NCBI RefSeq assembly: GCF_002902905.1
Contig: NZ_CP026124.1
Location: 496,001-560,000, forward strand
Length of the DNA: 64,000 nucleotides
From: Achromobacter sp. AONIH1
GTDB taxonomy: Bacteria > Pseudomonadota > Gammaproteobacteria > Burkholderiales > Burkholderiaceae_B
Direction of reading: 5' to 3'
In this document: in pieces, positions 36,750 to 46,309 of the stretch
Numbering within the stretch: position 1 is the stretch's first letter
How the letters are laid out: every line of letters begins with the position of its first letter
The notes under the pieces: model-generated
Database searches by the model: none
What the model was told of the DNA's origin: nothing
The model's input: the letters and a program-made list of their open reading frames with translations, nothing else
Translations under genes and position numbers: made by a program

Positions 36750-37658
36750 ATGAACCTGCGCCAGCTGCGCACCTTCGTCCTCATCGCCGAACACGGCAGC
36801 ATCCGCGCCGCCGCCCGCGCCCTGCACCTGACCCAGCCGGCGGCCACGCGCAACCTGCGCGAGCTGGAGCAAAGCCTGGACGCCGAGCTGGTGCGCCGCA
36901 GCCCCAAGGGCGTGGAGCTGACCGCCTACGGCCAGGCGCTGTACAAGCGCGCCGTGCTGATCCTGCAGGAAACGCGCCGCGCCCAGGAAGAGATCGGCCA
37001 GATGAAGGACGGCGCCGGCGGTTCGCTGCACCTGGCGGTCAGCTCGTCGGCGCTGACCGTGCTGCCGGGCGCGCTCAGGGACTTCCGCCAGCGCATGCCG
37101 CGCGTGTCCGTTTCCTTCAACGAAGTCGCGCCGCCGCACAGCCACGAACTGCTCGAATCCGGCCATTACGACCTGCTGGTCCAGACCGAATACGGCGGCC
37201 AGATCGACGACGGTTTCACCCGCGCCACGCTCTACGACCTGCCGCTGGCGGTAGGCGCGCGCGTCGGCCATCCGCTGCGCCGCGCGCGCAGCCTGGCCGA
37301 GCTGCACGAGGCGCTCTGGCTGGTGCCGGGCAATATCGAGTCGCCGTCCAACCTGCTGCGCCTGGCCTATGCCGCCCACGGCCTGCCGCCGCCCCGCGAT
37401 GTGATCCCCTGCCAGTCCATCGCCGTGGGCCTGGCCCTGATCGCCGAAAGCGACGCGCTGGGCATCTTCGTGCGCGACCTGTTCGAGCATCAACTGCTGC
37501 CGCGCCCCTTGCGCATGGTGCCGCTGGACCACGCGCTGCCCGCCGCGCGCGTATGCATCGTGACGCGCGCCGATTCACCGCCCACGCCGGCGGCCCAGTG
37601 CTTCATCGACTGCCTGCATGCGGCGCGCGACGAGCGCGGCGGCAAGGCGGGCGGCTGA
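36750..37658 (+). CDS. LysR-family transcriptional regulator
   Basis: The 302-residue protein has a winged helix (NLRQLRTFVLIAEHGSIRAA, then ARALHLTQPAATRNLRELEQ) and an effector domain: SLHLAVSSSALTVLPGALRDF, YDLLVQTEYGGQIDDGFT and GLALIAESDALGIFVRDLF. It is divergent from the MFS-DUF2817 operon and its most likely regulator. Hydantoinase genes end on the other side in convergent orientation. Confidence 0.92.
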   Translation: MNLRQLRTFVLIAEHGSIRAAARALHLTQPAATRNLRELEQSLDAELVRRSPKGVELTAYGQALYKRAVLILQETRRAQEEIGQMKDGAGGSLHLAVSSSALTVLPGALRDFRQRMPRVSVSFNEVAPPHSHELLESGHYDLLVQTEYGGQIDDGFTRATLYDLPLAVGARVGHPLRRARSLAELHEALWLVPGNIESPSNLLRLAYAAHGLPPPRDVIPCQSIAVGLALIAESDALGIFVRDLFEHQLLPRPLRMVPLDHALPAARVCIVTRADSPPTPAAQCFIDCLHAARDERGGKAGG

Positions 37659-37718
37659 AGACGCCACCGCGCCCATTCGCGCCAAGACTCGGCATCACGC
37701 AAGCCCGCGCGGACGGAC

Positions 37719-37751
37719 AAAAAAAAACCGGCGGCGCTCGCGCGCCGCCGG
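37719..37751 (-). terminator. Intrinsic terminator after the hydantoinase operon
   Basis: On the minus strand a perfect 10-bp stem (CCGGCGGCGC from 37751, GCGCCGCCGG to 37728) with a GCGA loop is followed by nine T (37727-37719). It lies 71 bases after the hydantoinase stop. The convergent LysR gene gets no T-run from it, so it is strand-specific. Confidence 0.88.
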
Positions 37752-37822
37752 CCTGAAAAACCGAAGGCTGTCCGGCAACAGCCTCGGCACTGCAATCATC
37801 CGATGCCGAAGCCCCGCCCTGT

Positions 37823-39364
37823 TCAGCCGGCGCGGCCTGCGATCTCGCCCACCACCCGCACCCGCGCCCGAACGGCGTTGCCCGGCAGGTAGGCCAGCGG
37901 AATGTCCTCCTGCTCGATCACGGTGACGGTATCCGCGTCGGCGCCGGCGGCCACCGCGCGGCCCACGGCGATCTTGCGCGCCTGTTCCAGCAGTTCCTCG
38001 CGGCCGAGGTTGGTGAAGATCTGGTCGACCTCGCCCGACACCTGCGCGATGGCCGCGCCCACGGCGTTGGCCACCGCGTGATTGGCCACCCGCGCGACTT
38101 CCGAGAAGCCCGCCACGCGGTCGGGAATCAGCACCGAGCCGCCGCCAACCGCGATCAGCGGCACGTCGCGCGCGTCGCTCTTCATGCGGTCGCTGGCCTC
38201 GGCGATAGCTTCATGGATGCGCGCCAGCGCGCCTTTCACCGTGGCCGCGCTCAGGTGCGCCACGCGCGAGCGGTCGCCGATGTCGGCCAGGCCCGCCGCC
38301 ACCGCGATGTCGGTGCAGGTCAGCTGATTGCCGCCGAACACCAGCGCCTCCTGCAGCAGCCGGTGGCCCACGCTGACCGGCCCGATCTGCAGGGTATCCG
38401 GGTTCACCAGCGTACCGCCGCCCACGCCGATGGACAGCAGATCCGGCATGCGGAAGGCCGTGCGCACGCCGCCCACCTCGACCATGTTGTTGGCCTGCCG
38501 GGGGAAGCCGTTCTGCACGCAGCCCACGTCGGCGGTGGTGCCGCCCACGTCGCAGACCACCGCGTCATTGATCTTGGCCAGGAACACCGCGCCGCGCATG
38601 GAGTTGGTCGGCCCCGACGCGAAGGAATGCACCGGGAAGTCGCGCGCGTTCTCGGCCAGCGTCACGGTGCCGTCGTTCTGCGTCAGGAACAGCGGCGCGT
38701 CGATGCCGCTGTCGGCCAGCGCCTGCACGAAGGCGTCGGTGGTCTTGTGCGCCAGGTCGATCAGCGTAGCGTTCAGCAGCGCGACGTTCTCGCGGCCCAG
38801 AAGGCCGATGCGGCCAAGCTGGTGCGAATAGGTGATGCGGCAATCCGGATGCTCCTGCTTCAGGATCTCACCGGCGCGCAACTCGGCGTCGCCGATCAGC
38901 GGCGAGAACACGCCGCTGATCGCCACGGTCGACACGCCCGAGGCGCGGATGGCGCGGGCGGCGTCGCGCACCGCGCGTTCGTCCAGCGGCATCAGCTCGC
39001 GGCCGTCGAACTCATGGCCGCCCTGCACCAGATAGGTGCCGCCGTTGACCTTCTGCGCCAGGTCCTCGGGCCAGTCGCAGAACGGCAGCAGCGAGGCCGC
39101 GGCCGGCAGGCACACGCGCAGCGCGGCGGCGGGCTCCAGGTCGCGCCGCTGCACCACCGCGTTGGTGAAATGGGTGGTGCCGATCATCACCGCCTCGGGC
39201 GCCGCGGCCTGCGGGCAGGCCTGGATCAGCGCCGCCAGCGCGCGCCGCACGCCGGTGGTCACGTCGGAAGTGGTGGGCGACTTGACCGCCCCGAGGACCT
39301 GGTTGTCCTGCACGAATACGGCGTCCGTGTTGGTGCCGCCTACGTCGATGCCAATGTGTTTCAT
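37823..39364 (-). CDS. Hydantoinase/oxoprolinase-family protein
   Basis: The 513-residue protein has the Hydantoinase_A actin-like ATPase fold: MKHIGIDVGGTNTDAVFV at the start, IGTTHFTNAVVQRRDL, VNGGTYLVQGGHEFDGREL, DVGGTTADVGCV and VGGGTLVNPDTLQIGPVSVG. It opens a cyclic amide such as a hydantoin or 5-oxoproline with ATP. This is the short two-gene version, whose partner is a DUF917 protein rather than HyuB. The partner gene lies 10 bases upstream on the same strand. Confidence 0.9.
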   Translation of the reverse strand: MKHIGIDVGGTNTDAVFVQDNQVLGAVKSPTTSDVTTGVRRALAALIQACPQAAAPEAVMIGTTHFTNAVVQRRDLEPAAALRVCLPAAASLLPFCDWPEDLAQKVNGGTYLVQGGHEFDGRELMPLDERAVRDAARAIRASGVSTVAISGVFSPLIGDAELRAGEILKQEHPDCRITYSHQLGRIGLLGRENVALLNATLIDLAHKTTDAFVQALADSGIDAPLFLTQNDGTVTLAENARDFPVHSFASGPTNSMRGAVFLAKINDAVVCDVGGTTADVGCVQNGFPRQANNMVEVGGVRTAFRMPDLLSIGVGGGTLVNPDTLQIGPVSVGHRLLQEALVFGGNQLTCTDIAVAAGLADIGDRSRVAHLSAATVKGALARIHEAIAEASDRMKSDARDVPLIAVGGGSVLIPDRVAGFSEVARVANHAVANAVGAAIAQVSGEVDQIFTNLGREELLEQARKIAVGRAVAAGADADTVTVIEQEDIPLAYLPGNAVRARVRVVGEIAGRAG

Positions 39365-39374
39365 AGCGATTGCT

Positions 39375-40481
39375 TCACGCGAAGACGGTGCGATAGTCGA
39401 TGTCGAATCCAAACGCGCGCGGGCCGACCAGCTCGAGGCCGCGTTCGCTGGTGAATACCTGGGGCGCGGGCAGCGCCAGCACGCTGACGCGCTGGCCGAA
39501 GCGCAGCACGTCGGTGCCGATGCCGTCGCCGCTGACCGAGTCCAGCACGCAGATCAGGTCCGGCGTCATGACCTCGGGCACGCCGTCGCGCTCGCCCACC
39601 GAGAACTCGTTCTGGAAATGCAGCGTGTAGCGCGAGCCGCGATCCTCGCCCAATCCCTCGAGCACGGCGCGGCCGCGCAGGAAGCCCGCCGTGGTGCGGC
39701 GTTCCACGTCCACGACCTTGCCGCTGAACATGCGCTTGCCGCCGGATTCCTGCAGCACCGCGCCGATCACGTCGTCGTGCTGGCGCCGCGCGCGCAGCAC
39801 CACCTCGCCCAGCCGGATGGCCTTGCTGACGGTGTAGAGAATGCCGTGTTCCTTGACCTCGGCGCCGCTGCGCGGGGTCTTGCAGGTGGCGGCGGTGGAA
39901 CCCATCTCGACCACCACCTTGCGGCTCAGGCGCTCGACCCAGGTGGCCGACGCGGCGCGCGTGACGATGACCTCGTTGTCGCGGATGTCGGCCACGGCCA
40001 GCGGATACATGGGCAGGCCGCGCACGGCGAAGCTGGTCATCTGGGCCTCGGGATAGGCGCGGCCCATGCTATCGGCGTCCACCACCGGCAGGCCCATCAG
40101 CGCGGCCACCATGAAGGGTTGCAGGCCGTTGCCGCCGCCGATTTCCAGCGCCATGATGGCGCGGAAGCGCTGGCCGCAGTATTCCTCCATCATGCGCACC
40201 GGCTTGACCGCGAAATGCGGATCGGCCAGCCGTTCCTGGCCGACCAGCGGCGCGCCCATGCCCGAGACCACCGCCACGCGGTCGTCCTCGTTCAGGTACA
40301 TGGGGTCCAGCAGCGAGGCGCGATAGCCCTTCTTGTAAAGCTGGCGCATGTTGAGCAGTTTCTGGTACGGATCACCGCCGCCGCCGGTGCCCAGTATCCA
40401 GGCGCCCACGGCCAGGGCTTCCATCTCTTCGGCGGACACGACGCGCGTTCCGGTTTGCGTGCTTGCGGCTACAGATAGCAT
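39375..40481 (-). CDS. DUF917 domain protein
   Basis: The 368-residue protein has the DUF917 pattern: VGAWILGTGGGGDPYQKLLN near the N-terminus, SGMGAPLVGQERLADP, ALEIGGGNGLQPFMVAALMG, LPVVDADSMGRAYPEAQMTS and a C-terminal RVSVLALPAPQVFTSERGLE. DUF917 proteins regularly accompany short hydantoinase-type ATPases; they probably form part of the enzyme, but no reaction is proven. The start at 40481 was preferred over one 39 bases upstream. It is divergent from the ABC transporter operon, linking ring-opening to import. Confidence 0.87.
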   Translation of the reverse strand: MLSVAASTQTGTRVVSAEEMEALAVGAWILGTGGGGDPYQKLLNMRQLYKKGYRASLLDPMYLNEDDRVAVVSGMGAPLVGQERLADPHFAVKPVRMMEEYCGQRFRAIMALEIGGGNGLQPFMVAALMGLPVVDADSMGRAYPEAQMTSFAVRGLPMYPLAVADIRDNEVIVTRAASATWVERLSRKVVVEMGSTAATCKTPRSGAEVKEHGILYTVSKAIRLGEVVLRARRQHDDVIGAVLQESGGKRMFSGKVVDVERRTTAGFLRGRAVLEGLGEDRGSRYTLHFQNEFSVGERDGVPEVMTPDLICVLDSVSGDGIGTDVLRFGQRVSVLALPAPQVFTSERGLELVGPRAFGFDIDYRTVFA

Positions 40482-40585
40482 GGTTCGATGAAGTCTCTGG
40501 TGAACCGGGAAGGTGGCCAAACATTACTGCGCGCTTCCAAGCCCGGGCAAATTGAATCTGTGCATGCCTCGCATAAACCCAAATC

Positions 40586-40619
40586 ATGCGGCGGCATGCG
40601 CTGCGCCTATGCGCCGCAT
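40586..40619. promoter_or_regulatory. Inverted repeat between DUF917 and ABC transporter operons
   Basis: ATGCGGCG (40586-40593) and CGCCGCAT (40612-40619) are perfect 8-base arms with an 18-base spacer, midway in the 233-base divergent region. A site here could control both operons together. Further GCATGC-like repeats overlap it. No promoter elements could be fixed. Confidence 0.45.
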
Positions 40620-40714
40620 TCTTCGTATTTATTTGCCGCCGCCGGGTCCATCTGCAAATATCGGCGTACAGACTCCGGCAGCGTCCGGCACGCGACATAC
40701 AAGGGGAAACACCA

Positions 40715-42301
40715 ATGCGGCATCGTCTGAGCAACTTCCTGCTGGCGGCGGCCATCGCCTGCGCGCCGCTCGCCTCGCATGCGTTCGAGACCGCCAACGG
40801 CAAGCGCATCCTGGTCATCGGCGGCCAGCAGGCCGTGTCGGTGATGGACCCTGCGCAGAAGTACGACTTCTCGATCCGCACCATCCAGCAGGCCACCTAC
40901 GACGCGCTGCTCAAGTACGAGGGCGACCCCGTCGAGCTCAAGCCCTGGCTGGCCACGTCCTGGACCGTCAACGACGACGCCACCGTCTGGACCTTCAAGC
41001 TGGACCCGCGCGCGAAATTCCAGAACGGCGATCCGGTGGACGCCGCCGCGGTCAAGGCCTCGTTCGAGCGCACGCTCAAGCTGAACAAGGGCCCGGCCTG
41101 GATGTACACCGATTTCCTCAAGCCCGAGAACATCAGCGTCGAAGACCCGCAGACGCTGCGCTTCACGCTCAGCCGTCCCTACGCGGCCTTCCTCAGCCTG
41201 CTGCCCTGGTGGTACGTGGTCAACGTCAAGCAGGCCATGGCCAACGAGCACAATGGCGACTATGGCCAGCAATGGCTGACCGATCACACCGCCGGCTCCG
41301 GCCCTTACCGCGTCAAGCGCGTCGAACCCAATTCCCTGTACGAGCTGGAAGCCTGGGACGGCTACTGGAAGGGCTGGCCGCAGCCCGAGAAGGCGCGCCT
41401 GGGCGGCATCATCTACCGCGTCATCACCGAGAACTCCAGCCGCCGCGCGGCGCTGGCGCGCGGCGAGATCGACATCGCCGGCAGCCTGTCGCCCGAGGAC
41501 CTGGACCAGCTCGAATCGGTCAAGGGCGTGAAGATCGGCCGCAAGGCCGGCACCGGCATGGGCGGATTCGGTCTGAAATTCAATACGCAGGGCAAGTACA
41601 TGTCAGACCTGAACCTGCGCCGCGCCCTGGCCTACGCCTTCGATTACGACTCCTTGCTGAAGATCTACAACGGCCGCGCGCGGCTGATGGACAGCCCCTT
41701 CCCGCCGTCGGTCAAGGGCCATGTGGCCGTGCCCGACATGCCGCGCCGCGACATGGACAAGGCCCGCGCATACCTGGCCAAGTCCAAGTGGCCGCAAGGC
41801 GGCATCGAGCTGGAATACGTCTACGTGCAGGGGCTGGAGGAAGAGCGCCAGATGGGCCTGTTGCTGATCGACAATCTCAAGCCGCTGAACATCACGATCC
41901 GCATGGTGCCGCTGACCTGGCCCAACATGGTGGCGCGCGGCGCCAAGGCCGAGACCTCGCCCGACATATTCGCGTCCTTCAGCACCACCATGTCGATCGA
42001 TCCGGACCCGGTGGCCTACATGTATCACAAGGGTTCCTGGGGCCAGTACTACGCCACGCATTTCCTGGACGACCCGGAACTGTTCTCGCTGATCGACCGC
42101 GCACGCACGCTGCCGGCCTGGTCCGACCGCCAGCCGCTGTATGAAGAGATCCAGCGCCGCATCGTGGCGGACCAGCCCGAGATCTTCGGCATGATCCGCG
42201 ACCGCAACACGGCCACGCGCGACTACGTGCAGGGCTTGGTGGACTCGCCCATCCGCATGGCCAGCGAGTTCGACCTGTACCCGCTGTACATCGGCCGCTA
42301 G
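40715..42301 (+). CDS. ABC transporter substrate-binding protein (SBP_bac_5, peptide/opine type)
   Basis: The 528-residue protein has a signal peptide (residues 1-23, ASHA|FET) and the family-5 oligopeptide-binding fold: ATYDALLKYEGDPVELKPWL, FKLDPRAKFQNGDPVDAAAV, GSGPYRVKRVEPNS, RRALAYAFDYDSLL. It lacks a lipobox, so it is soluble. AAGGGGAAAC precedes the ATG. It heads a complete five-gene ABC operon. The divergent hydantoinase pair suggests a cyclic or modified amide as cargo; this is inference. Confidence 0.93.
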   Translation: MRHRLSNFLLAAAIACAPLASHAFETANGKRILVIGGQQAVSVMDPAQKYDFSIRTIQQATYDALLKYEGDPVELKPWLATSWTVNDDATVWTFKLDPRAKFQNGDPVDAAAVKASFERTLKLNKGPAWMYTDFLKPENISVEDPQTLRFTLSRPYAAFLSLLPWWYVVNVKQAMANEHNGDYGQQWLTDHTAGSGPYRVKRVEPNSLYELEAWDGYWKGWPQPEKARLGGIIYRVITENSSRRAALARGEIDIAGSLSPEDLDQLESVKGVKIGRKAGTGMGGFGLKFNTQGKYMSDLNLRRALAYAFDYDSLLKIYNGRARLMDSPFPPSVKGHVAVPDMPRRDMDKARAYLAKSKWPQGGIELEYVYVQGLEEERQMGLLLIDNLKPLNITIRMVPLTWPNMVARGAKAETSPDIFASFSTTMSIDPDPVAYMYHKGSWGQYYATHFLDDPELFSLIDRARTLPAWSDRQPLYEEIQRRIVADQPEIFGMIRDRNTATRDYVQGLVDSPIRMASEFDLYPLYIGR

Positions 42302-42315
42302 GACCGTCACGCCCC

Positions 42316-43326
42316 ATGCTGCGCTTCATCGTCAAACGCTCGGCCTTCATGCTGCTGATGGTGGCGGGCCTGCTGGCCATCACCTTCACCATCTCGCACG
42401 TGGCGCCGGGCGATCCGGCCCGGCTGGCCGCCGGCCCGAACGCCACCGAGGCCATGGTCCAGACGTTGCGCACCGAGTACGGCATGGACAAGCCGGTGGT
42501 GGCGCAGTTCGGCGGCTATCTCGCCGGCGTCGTGCAGGGCGACCTGGGACGCTCCATCACCACCACCCGGCCGGTGTTCCAGGACCTGCTGCGCTATTTC
42601 CCCGCGACGCTGGAGCTGGTGTGCTTCGCCATCCTGCTTTCCATCGTCGGCGGCGTGGCGCTGGGCACGCTGGCCGCCGCCACACAGAACCGCTGGCCCG
42701 ATCACCTGATCCGCCTGCTGTCCACGTCCGGCGTGGCCTTCCCGATGTTCTCGCTGGGCCTGCTGCTGAAATACGCCTTCGCCCAGCACCTGGAATGGCT
42801 GCCGCTGGGCGGCCGGCTCGACATGCTGGCCTTTCCGCCGGACACCATCACCGGCTTCTACACCATCGACAGCCTGCTGCACGGCGACGTCGACACCTTC
42901 CTGTCGGCGCTGTCCTACATGCTGCTGCCGGCGCTGGCGCTGTCGTTTCCGGCGCTGGCCTCCATCATCCGCGTCAACCGCGCCGAGATGCTGGAAGTGC
43001 TGCGCCAGGACTACATCGTCGCGGCGCGCGCGCACGGCGTGGCGCCCTGGCGCGTGATCGCCAAGTACGCGCTACGCAACGCCATGCTGCCCACGCTGGC
43101 CATGATCGGCCTGCGCTTCGGCTGGATGCTGGGCGGCACGGTGCTGATCGAATCGGTGTTCGACTGGCCCGGCATCGGCCTGTACGCGGTGCAGGCCACC
43201 ATGAATTCCGACTTCCAGCCCATCATGGGCGTGACGCTGGTGCTGGGCGTGAGCTTCATGCTCATCAACTTCGTCATCGACATCATCTACGGCCTGCTGG
43301 ACCCGCGCGTCCGGCAGCAGGGTTGA
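42316..43326 (+). CDS. ABC transporter permease, DppB type
   Basis: The 336-residue inner-membrane protein has six transmembrane helices and the BPD_transp_1 coupling motif in RAHGVAPWRVIAKYALRNAM (the E/R-A-x-G loop that contacts the ATPase). The N-terminal FIVKRSAFMLLMVAGLLAIT and the HVAPGDPARLAAGP loop are standard for DppB. It starts 14 bases after the binding-protein stop. Confidence 0.94.
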   Translation: MLRFIVKRSAFMLLMVAGLLAITFTISHVAPGDPARLAAGPNATEAMVQTLRTEYGMDKPVVAQFGGYLAGVVQGDLGRSITTTRPVFQDLLRYFPATLELVCFAILLSIVGGVALGTLAAATQNRWPDHLIRLLSTSGVAFPMFSLGLLLKYAFAQHLEWLPLGGRLDMLAFPPDTITGFYTIDSLLHGDVDTFLSALSYMLLPALALSFPALASIIRVNRAEMLEVLRQDYIVAARAHGVAPWRVIAKYALRNAMLPTLAMIGLRFGWMLGGTVLIESVFDWPGIGLYAVQATMNSDFQPIMGVTLVLGVSFMLINFVIDIIYGLLDPRVRQQG

Positions 43327-43331
43327 GCACC

Positions 43332-44228
43332 ATGTCCACCACCGCCCTACCCACCTCCCAGGATGCGCGGCACGGCCTGGGCCGCCAGCTGCGGCTGTAT
43401 GCCAGCACCTTCGCGCGCAACAAGTCCGCCATGCTGGGCCTGGTCATCGTCGTCGGCTTCCTGCTGGTGGCGCTGTTCGCGCCCTGGCTGGCGCCCTATC
43501 CCGAAGACGCCGCCGGCAGCGTCAAGCTGGCGCAGAAGCTGCTTCCGCCCAGTTCGGCGCACTGGTTCGGCACCGACGAGATGGGCAACGATGTGTTCTC
43601 GCGCGTGATCCTGGGCGCGCGCACCTCGTTGCAAATCGGCCTGACCATCACCGTGATCGCCGCGCTGATCGGCGTGCCGCTGGGCGTGATCGCCGGCTAC
43701 TTCGGCGGCCGCGTGCAGGAATGCATCATGCGCGTCACCGACATCTTCCTGTCGGTGCCCGGACTGGTGCTGGCCATCGCCATCGTCGGCGCGCTGGGGC
43801 CCGGCATCCTCAACGCCATGATCGCGCTGTCGCTGGTCTGGTGGCCGGGCTACGTGCGGCTGGTGCAGGCCAAGACGCTGTCGCTCAAGGGCGAGGTCTA
43901 TATCGACGCGGCCCGCATGATGGGCGCCGGCCCGCTGCGTATCGTGTTCGTCCACATCCTGCCCAACTGCGTCTCGCCCATCGTCATCAAGGCCTCGATG
44001 GACATGGGCATGGCCATCCTCAGCGCCGCCAGCCTGGGCTTCCTGGGCCTGGGCGCGCAGCCGCCCGCGCCGGAATGGGGCGCGATGATCTCCGTGGGCC
44101 GCAACTACCTGCCGCAATGGTGGTGGTACTCGGCCTTTCCCGGCCTGGCCATCTACCTGACCGTGCTGGGTTTCAACCTGATCGGCGACGGGCTGCGCGA
44201 CGTGCTCGACCCCAAACAACGAGGCTGA
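43332..44228 (+). CDS. ABC transporter permease, DppC type
   Basis: The 298-residue protein has six transmembrane helices. DppC features are FARNKSAMLGLVIVVGFLLV, SSAHWFGTDEMGNDVFSRVI and the coupling loop EVYIDAARMMGAGPLRIVFV. It starts 5 bases after the DppB-type stop and pairs with it to form the pore. Confidence 0.94.
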   Translation: MSTTALPTSQDARHGLGRQLRLYASTFARNKSAMLGLVIVVGFLLVALFAPWLAPYPEDAAGSVKLAQKLLPPSSAHWFGTDEMGNDVFSRVILGARTSLQIGLTITVIAALIGVPLGVIAGYFGGRVQECIMRVTDIFLSVPGLVLAIAIVGALGPGILNAMIALSLVWWPGYVRLVQAKTLSLKGEVYIDAARMMGAGPLRIVFVHILPNCVSPIVIKASMDMGMAILSAASLGFLGLGAQPPAPEWGAMISVGRNYLPQWWWYSAFPGLAIYLTVLGFNLIGDGLRDVLDPKQRG

Positions 44229-44269
44229 GGCTTCCCCCGAAGCGCCGGACGCGCGGCGGAACGACTGAC

Positions 44270-45298
44270 ATGAACGCACCTTTGCTCGAATTCGACGACT
44301 TCAAGCTGCACTTCGATACCTTCGACGGTTGCTACCAGGCGCTGGACGGCGTCACGCTCAGCGTGGCGCCGGGCGAAGCCCTGGGGATCGTGGGCGAGAC
44401 CGGCTGCGGCAAGTCGGTCACGGCCAAGAGCGTGCTCGGACTGGTGCCCAGCCCGCCGGCGCGCGTGGCGGGCGGCGACCTGCGCTATCGCGGCCGCAGC
44501 CTGCTGGGCCTGGACGAAGCGGCCATGCGGCGCATCCGTGGCGTGGAGATCGCGATGATCTTCCAGGATCCCATGACCTACCTGAATCCGCTGTTCACCA
44601 TCGGCGACCAGATGTCGGCGGTGATCGCCGCGCACGACGCCGGCAAGCCGCGCGGACAACGCCGCGACGCGCGCCAGCGCCGCGCCCATGCCACCGAGAT
44701 GCTGGCCCGCGTGCACCTGCCCAATCCCGACACGCAATTGACGCGCTATCCGCACCAGCTATCCGGCGGCCAGCGCCAGCGCGTGCTGATCGCCATGGCG
44801 CTGTCCGGCTCGCCGTCGCTGCTGATCGCCGACGAGCCGACCACGGCGCTGGACGTCACCATCCAGGCGCAGATCCTGGACCTGCTCGACGAGCTGCGCC
44901 GCGACCTGGGCCTGGCCATCCTGTTGATTTCGCACGACCTGGGCGTGATCTCGCGCGTCTGCGACCGCGTCGCCGTGATGTATGCCGGCGCCGTGGTCGA
45001 GACCGCGCCGGTGCAGGCGCTGTTCGACGCGCCGCGCCATCCCTACACGCGCGGCCTGCTGGCCTCGGTGCCGCACCCGCGCCGGCCCGCGCAGATGCCG
45101 GTGGGCATCCCCGGATCCGTGCCCAACCTGCTGCATCCGCCCGCCGGCTGCCGCTTCCAGGCGCGCTGTCCGTCCGCCGCCGCGGCCTGTGCCGTCAAGC
45201 GCCCGCCCACCGTGGAACTGGCGCCGGGCCACGGCGCCGCCTGTCTGCTGCTGACGCCGGCCTCGGCCACCGCCGGAGGCCGCGTCCATGCTGCTTGA
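44270..45298 (+). CDS. ABC transporter ATP-binding protein, DppD type
   Basis: The 342-residue ATPase has Walker A GETGCGKS (near residue 38), signature LSGGQRQRV, Walker [10 protein letters not shown] and the H-loop LISHDLGV. The C-terminal oligopeptide-specific extension with Cys ([14 protein letters not shown]) could carry the [4Fe-4S] motif seen in some members. It pairs with the DppF-type ATPase that overlaps its end by 11 bases. Confidence 0.94.
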   Translation: MNAPLLEFDDFKLHFDTFDGCYQALDGVTLSVAPGEALGIVGETGCGKSVTAKSVLGLVPSPPARVAGGDLRYRGRSLLGLDEAAMRRIRGVEIAMIFQDPMTYLNPLFTIGDQMSAVIAAHDAGKPRGQRRDARQRRAHATEMLARVHLPNPDTQLTRYPHQLSGGQRQRVLIAMALSGSPSLLIADEPTTALDVTIQAQILDLLDELRRDLGLAILLISHDLGVISRVCDRVAVMYAGAVVETAPVQALFDAPRHPYTRGLLASVPHPRRPAQMPVGIPGSVPNLLHPPAGCRFQARCPSAAAACAVKRPPTVELAPGHGAACLLLTPASATAGGRVHAA

Positions 45299-46238
45299 GC
45301 TGCAATCCGTATCGCGCGAGTTCGCGATGAACGACGGCCGCAAGCTGCACGCGGTCAACGAGGTCGACCTGGCCATCGCGCCCGGCGAGGCGCTGGGCCT
45401 GGTGGGCGAGTCCGGCTGCGGCAAGTCCACGCTGGGCCGGCTGTGCGCGCGGGCGCTGGACCCGACGCGCGGAAAGATCATGTTCGAAGGCCGCGACATC
45501 ACCCGGCTGCCGCCCGCCGAGCTGCGCGCGCTGCGCCGCTCGATCCAGTTCATCTACCAGGATCCGCATTCGGCGCTGAACCCGCGCATGACCATCCTGC
45601 GCAGCGTGTCCGAGCCGCTGATCCTGCATACCGATCTGCGTGGCGCCAGGCTGCGCGCGCACGCGGCCGAGCTGATGGAGATGGTGGGCCTGCCGGCGCA
45701 ATTCCTCAGCCGCTATCCGCACGAACTGTCCGGGGGCCAGAAGCAGCGCGTGTGCATCGCCCGCGCCATCGCGCTCAAGCCCAGGCTGCTGGTTCTGGAC
45801 GAACCCACCTCGGCGCTGGATGTATCGGTGCAGGCGCAGATCCTGGGCTTTCTCAAGGATTTGCAGGAGCGCTTCCAGCTGTCCTATCTGTTCATCTCGC
45901 ACAACCTGGCGGTGATCCGCGCGCTGTGCCCGCGCGTGGCGGTGATGTACCTGGGCCGCATCGTCGAGCAAGGCCCCACCGAGGCGGTCTTCGCCCAGCC
46001 CCGCCACCCTTATGCGCAGGCGCTGATCGACGCGATCCCGGTGCCCGAGGCGCGCCAGCCGGAGCGCCGCATCGTGCTGCAGGGCGACATCCCCTCGCCC
46101 ATCGACCTGCCGCGCGGCTGTGCCTTCGCCTCGCGCTGCCCGCAGGCCATCGCCGGCCGCTGCGACGCGACGCAGCCGGGGCTGTACCGCGACGGCGCGG
46201 CGCGCGAGGTGCGCTGCCATCTGTACGCGCCGGCCTGA
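45288..46238 (+). CDS. ABC transporter ATP-binding protein, DppF type
   Basis: The 316-residue ATPase has Walker [11 protein letters not shown]-loop [14 protein letters not shown], signature LSGGQKQRV, Walker [10 protein letters not shown] and H-loop [10 protein letters not shown]-terminal extension has [15 protein letters not shown]. It completes the ABC operon (binding protein, two permeases, two ATPases); its start lies inside the DppD-type gene. Confidence 0.94.
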   Translation: MLLELQSVSREFAMNDGRKLHAVNEVDLAIAPGEALGLVGESGCGKSTLGRLCARALDPTRGKIMFEGRDITRLPPAELRALRRSIQFIYQDPHSALNPRMTILRSVSEPLILHTDLRGARLRAHAAELMEMVGLPAQFLSRYPHELSGGQKQRVCIARAIALKPRLLVLDEPTSALDVSVQAQILGFLKDLQERFQLSYLFISHNLAVIRALCPRVAVMYLGRIVEQGPTEAVFAQPRHPYAQALIDAIPVPEARQPERRIVLQGDIPSPIDLPRGCAFASRCPQAIAGRCDATQPGLYRDGAAREVRCHLYAPA

Positions 46239-46309
46239 GCGGGCCGCGCTGACACGCTCCTGACGGCCGGCAAGATGGTAAAACAGCACACTGATATGAG
46301 TCGCCCGGC

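Noticed and set aside
37719..37727. A-run as a slippery/phase-variable tract
   Set aside because: It lies outside genes and forms the T-tail of an intrinsic terminator.
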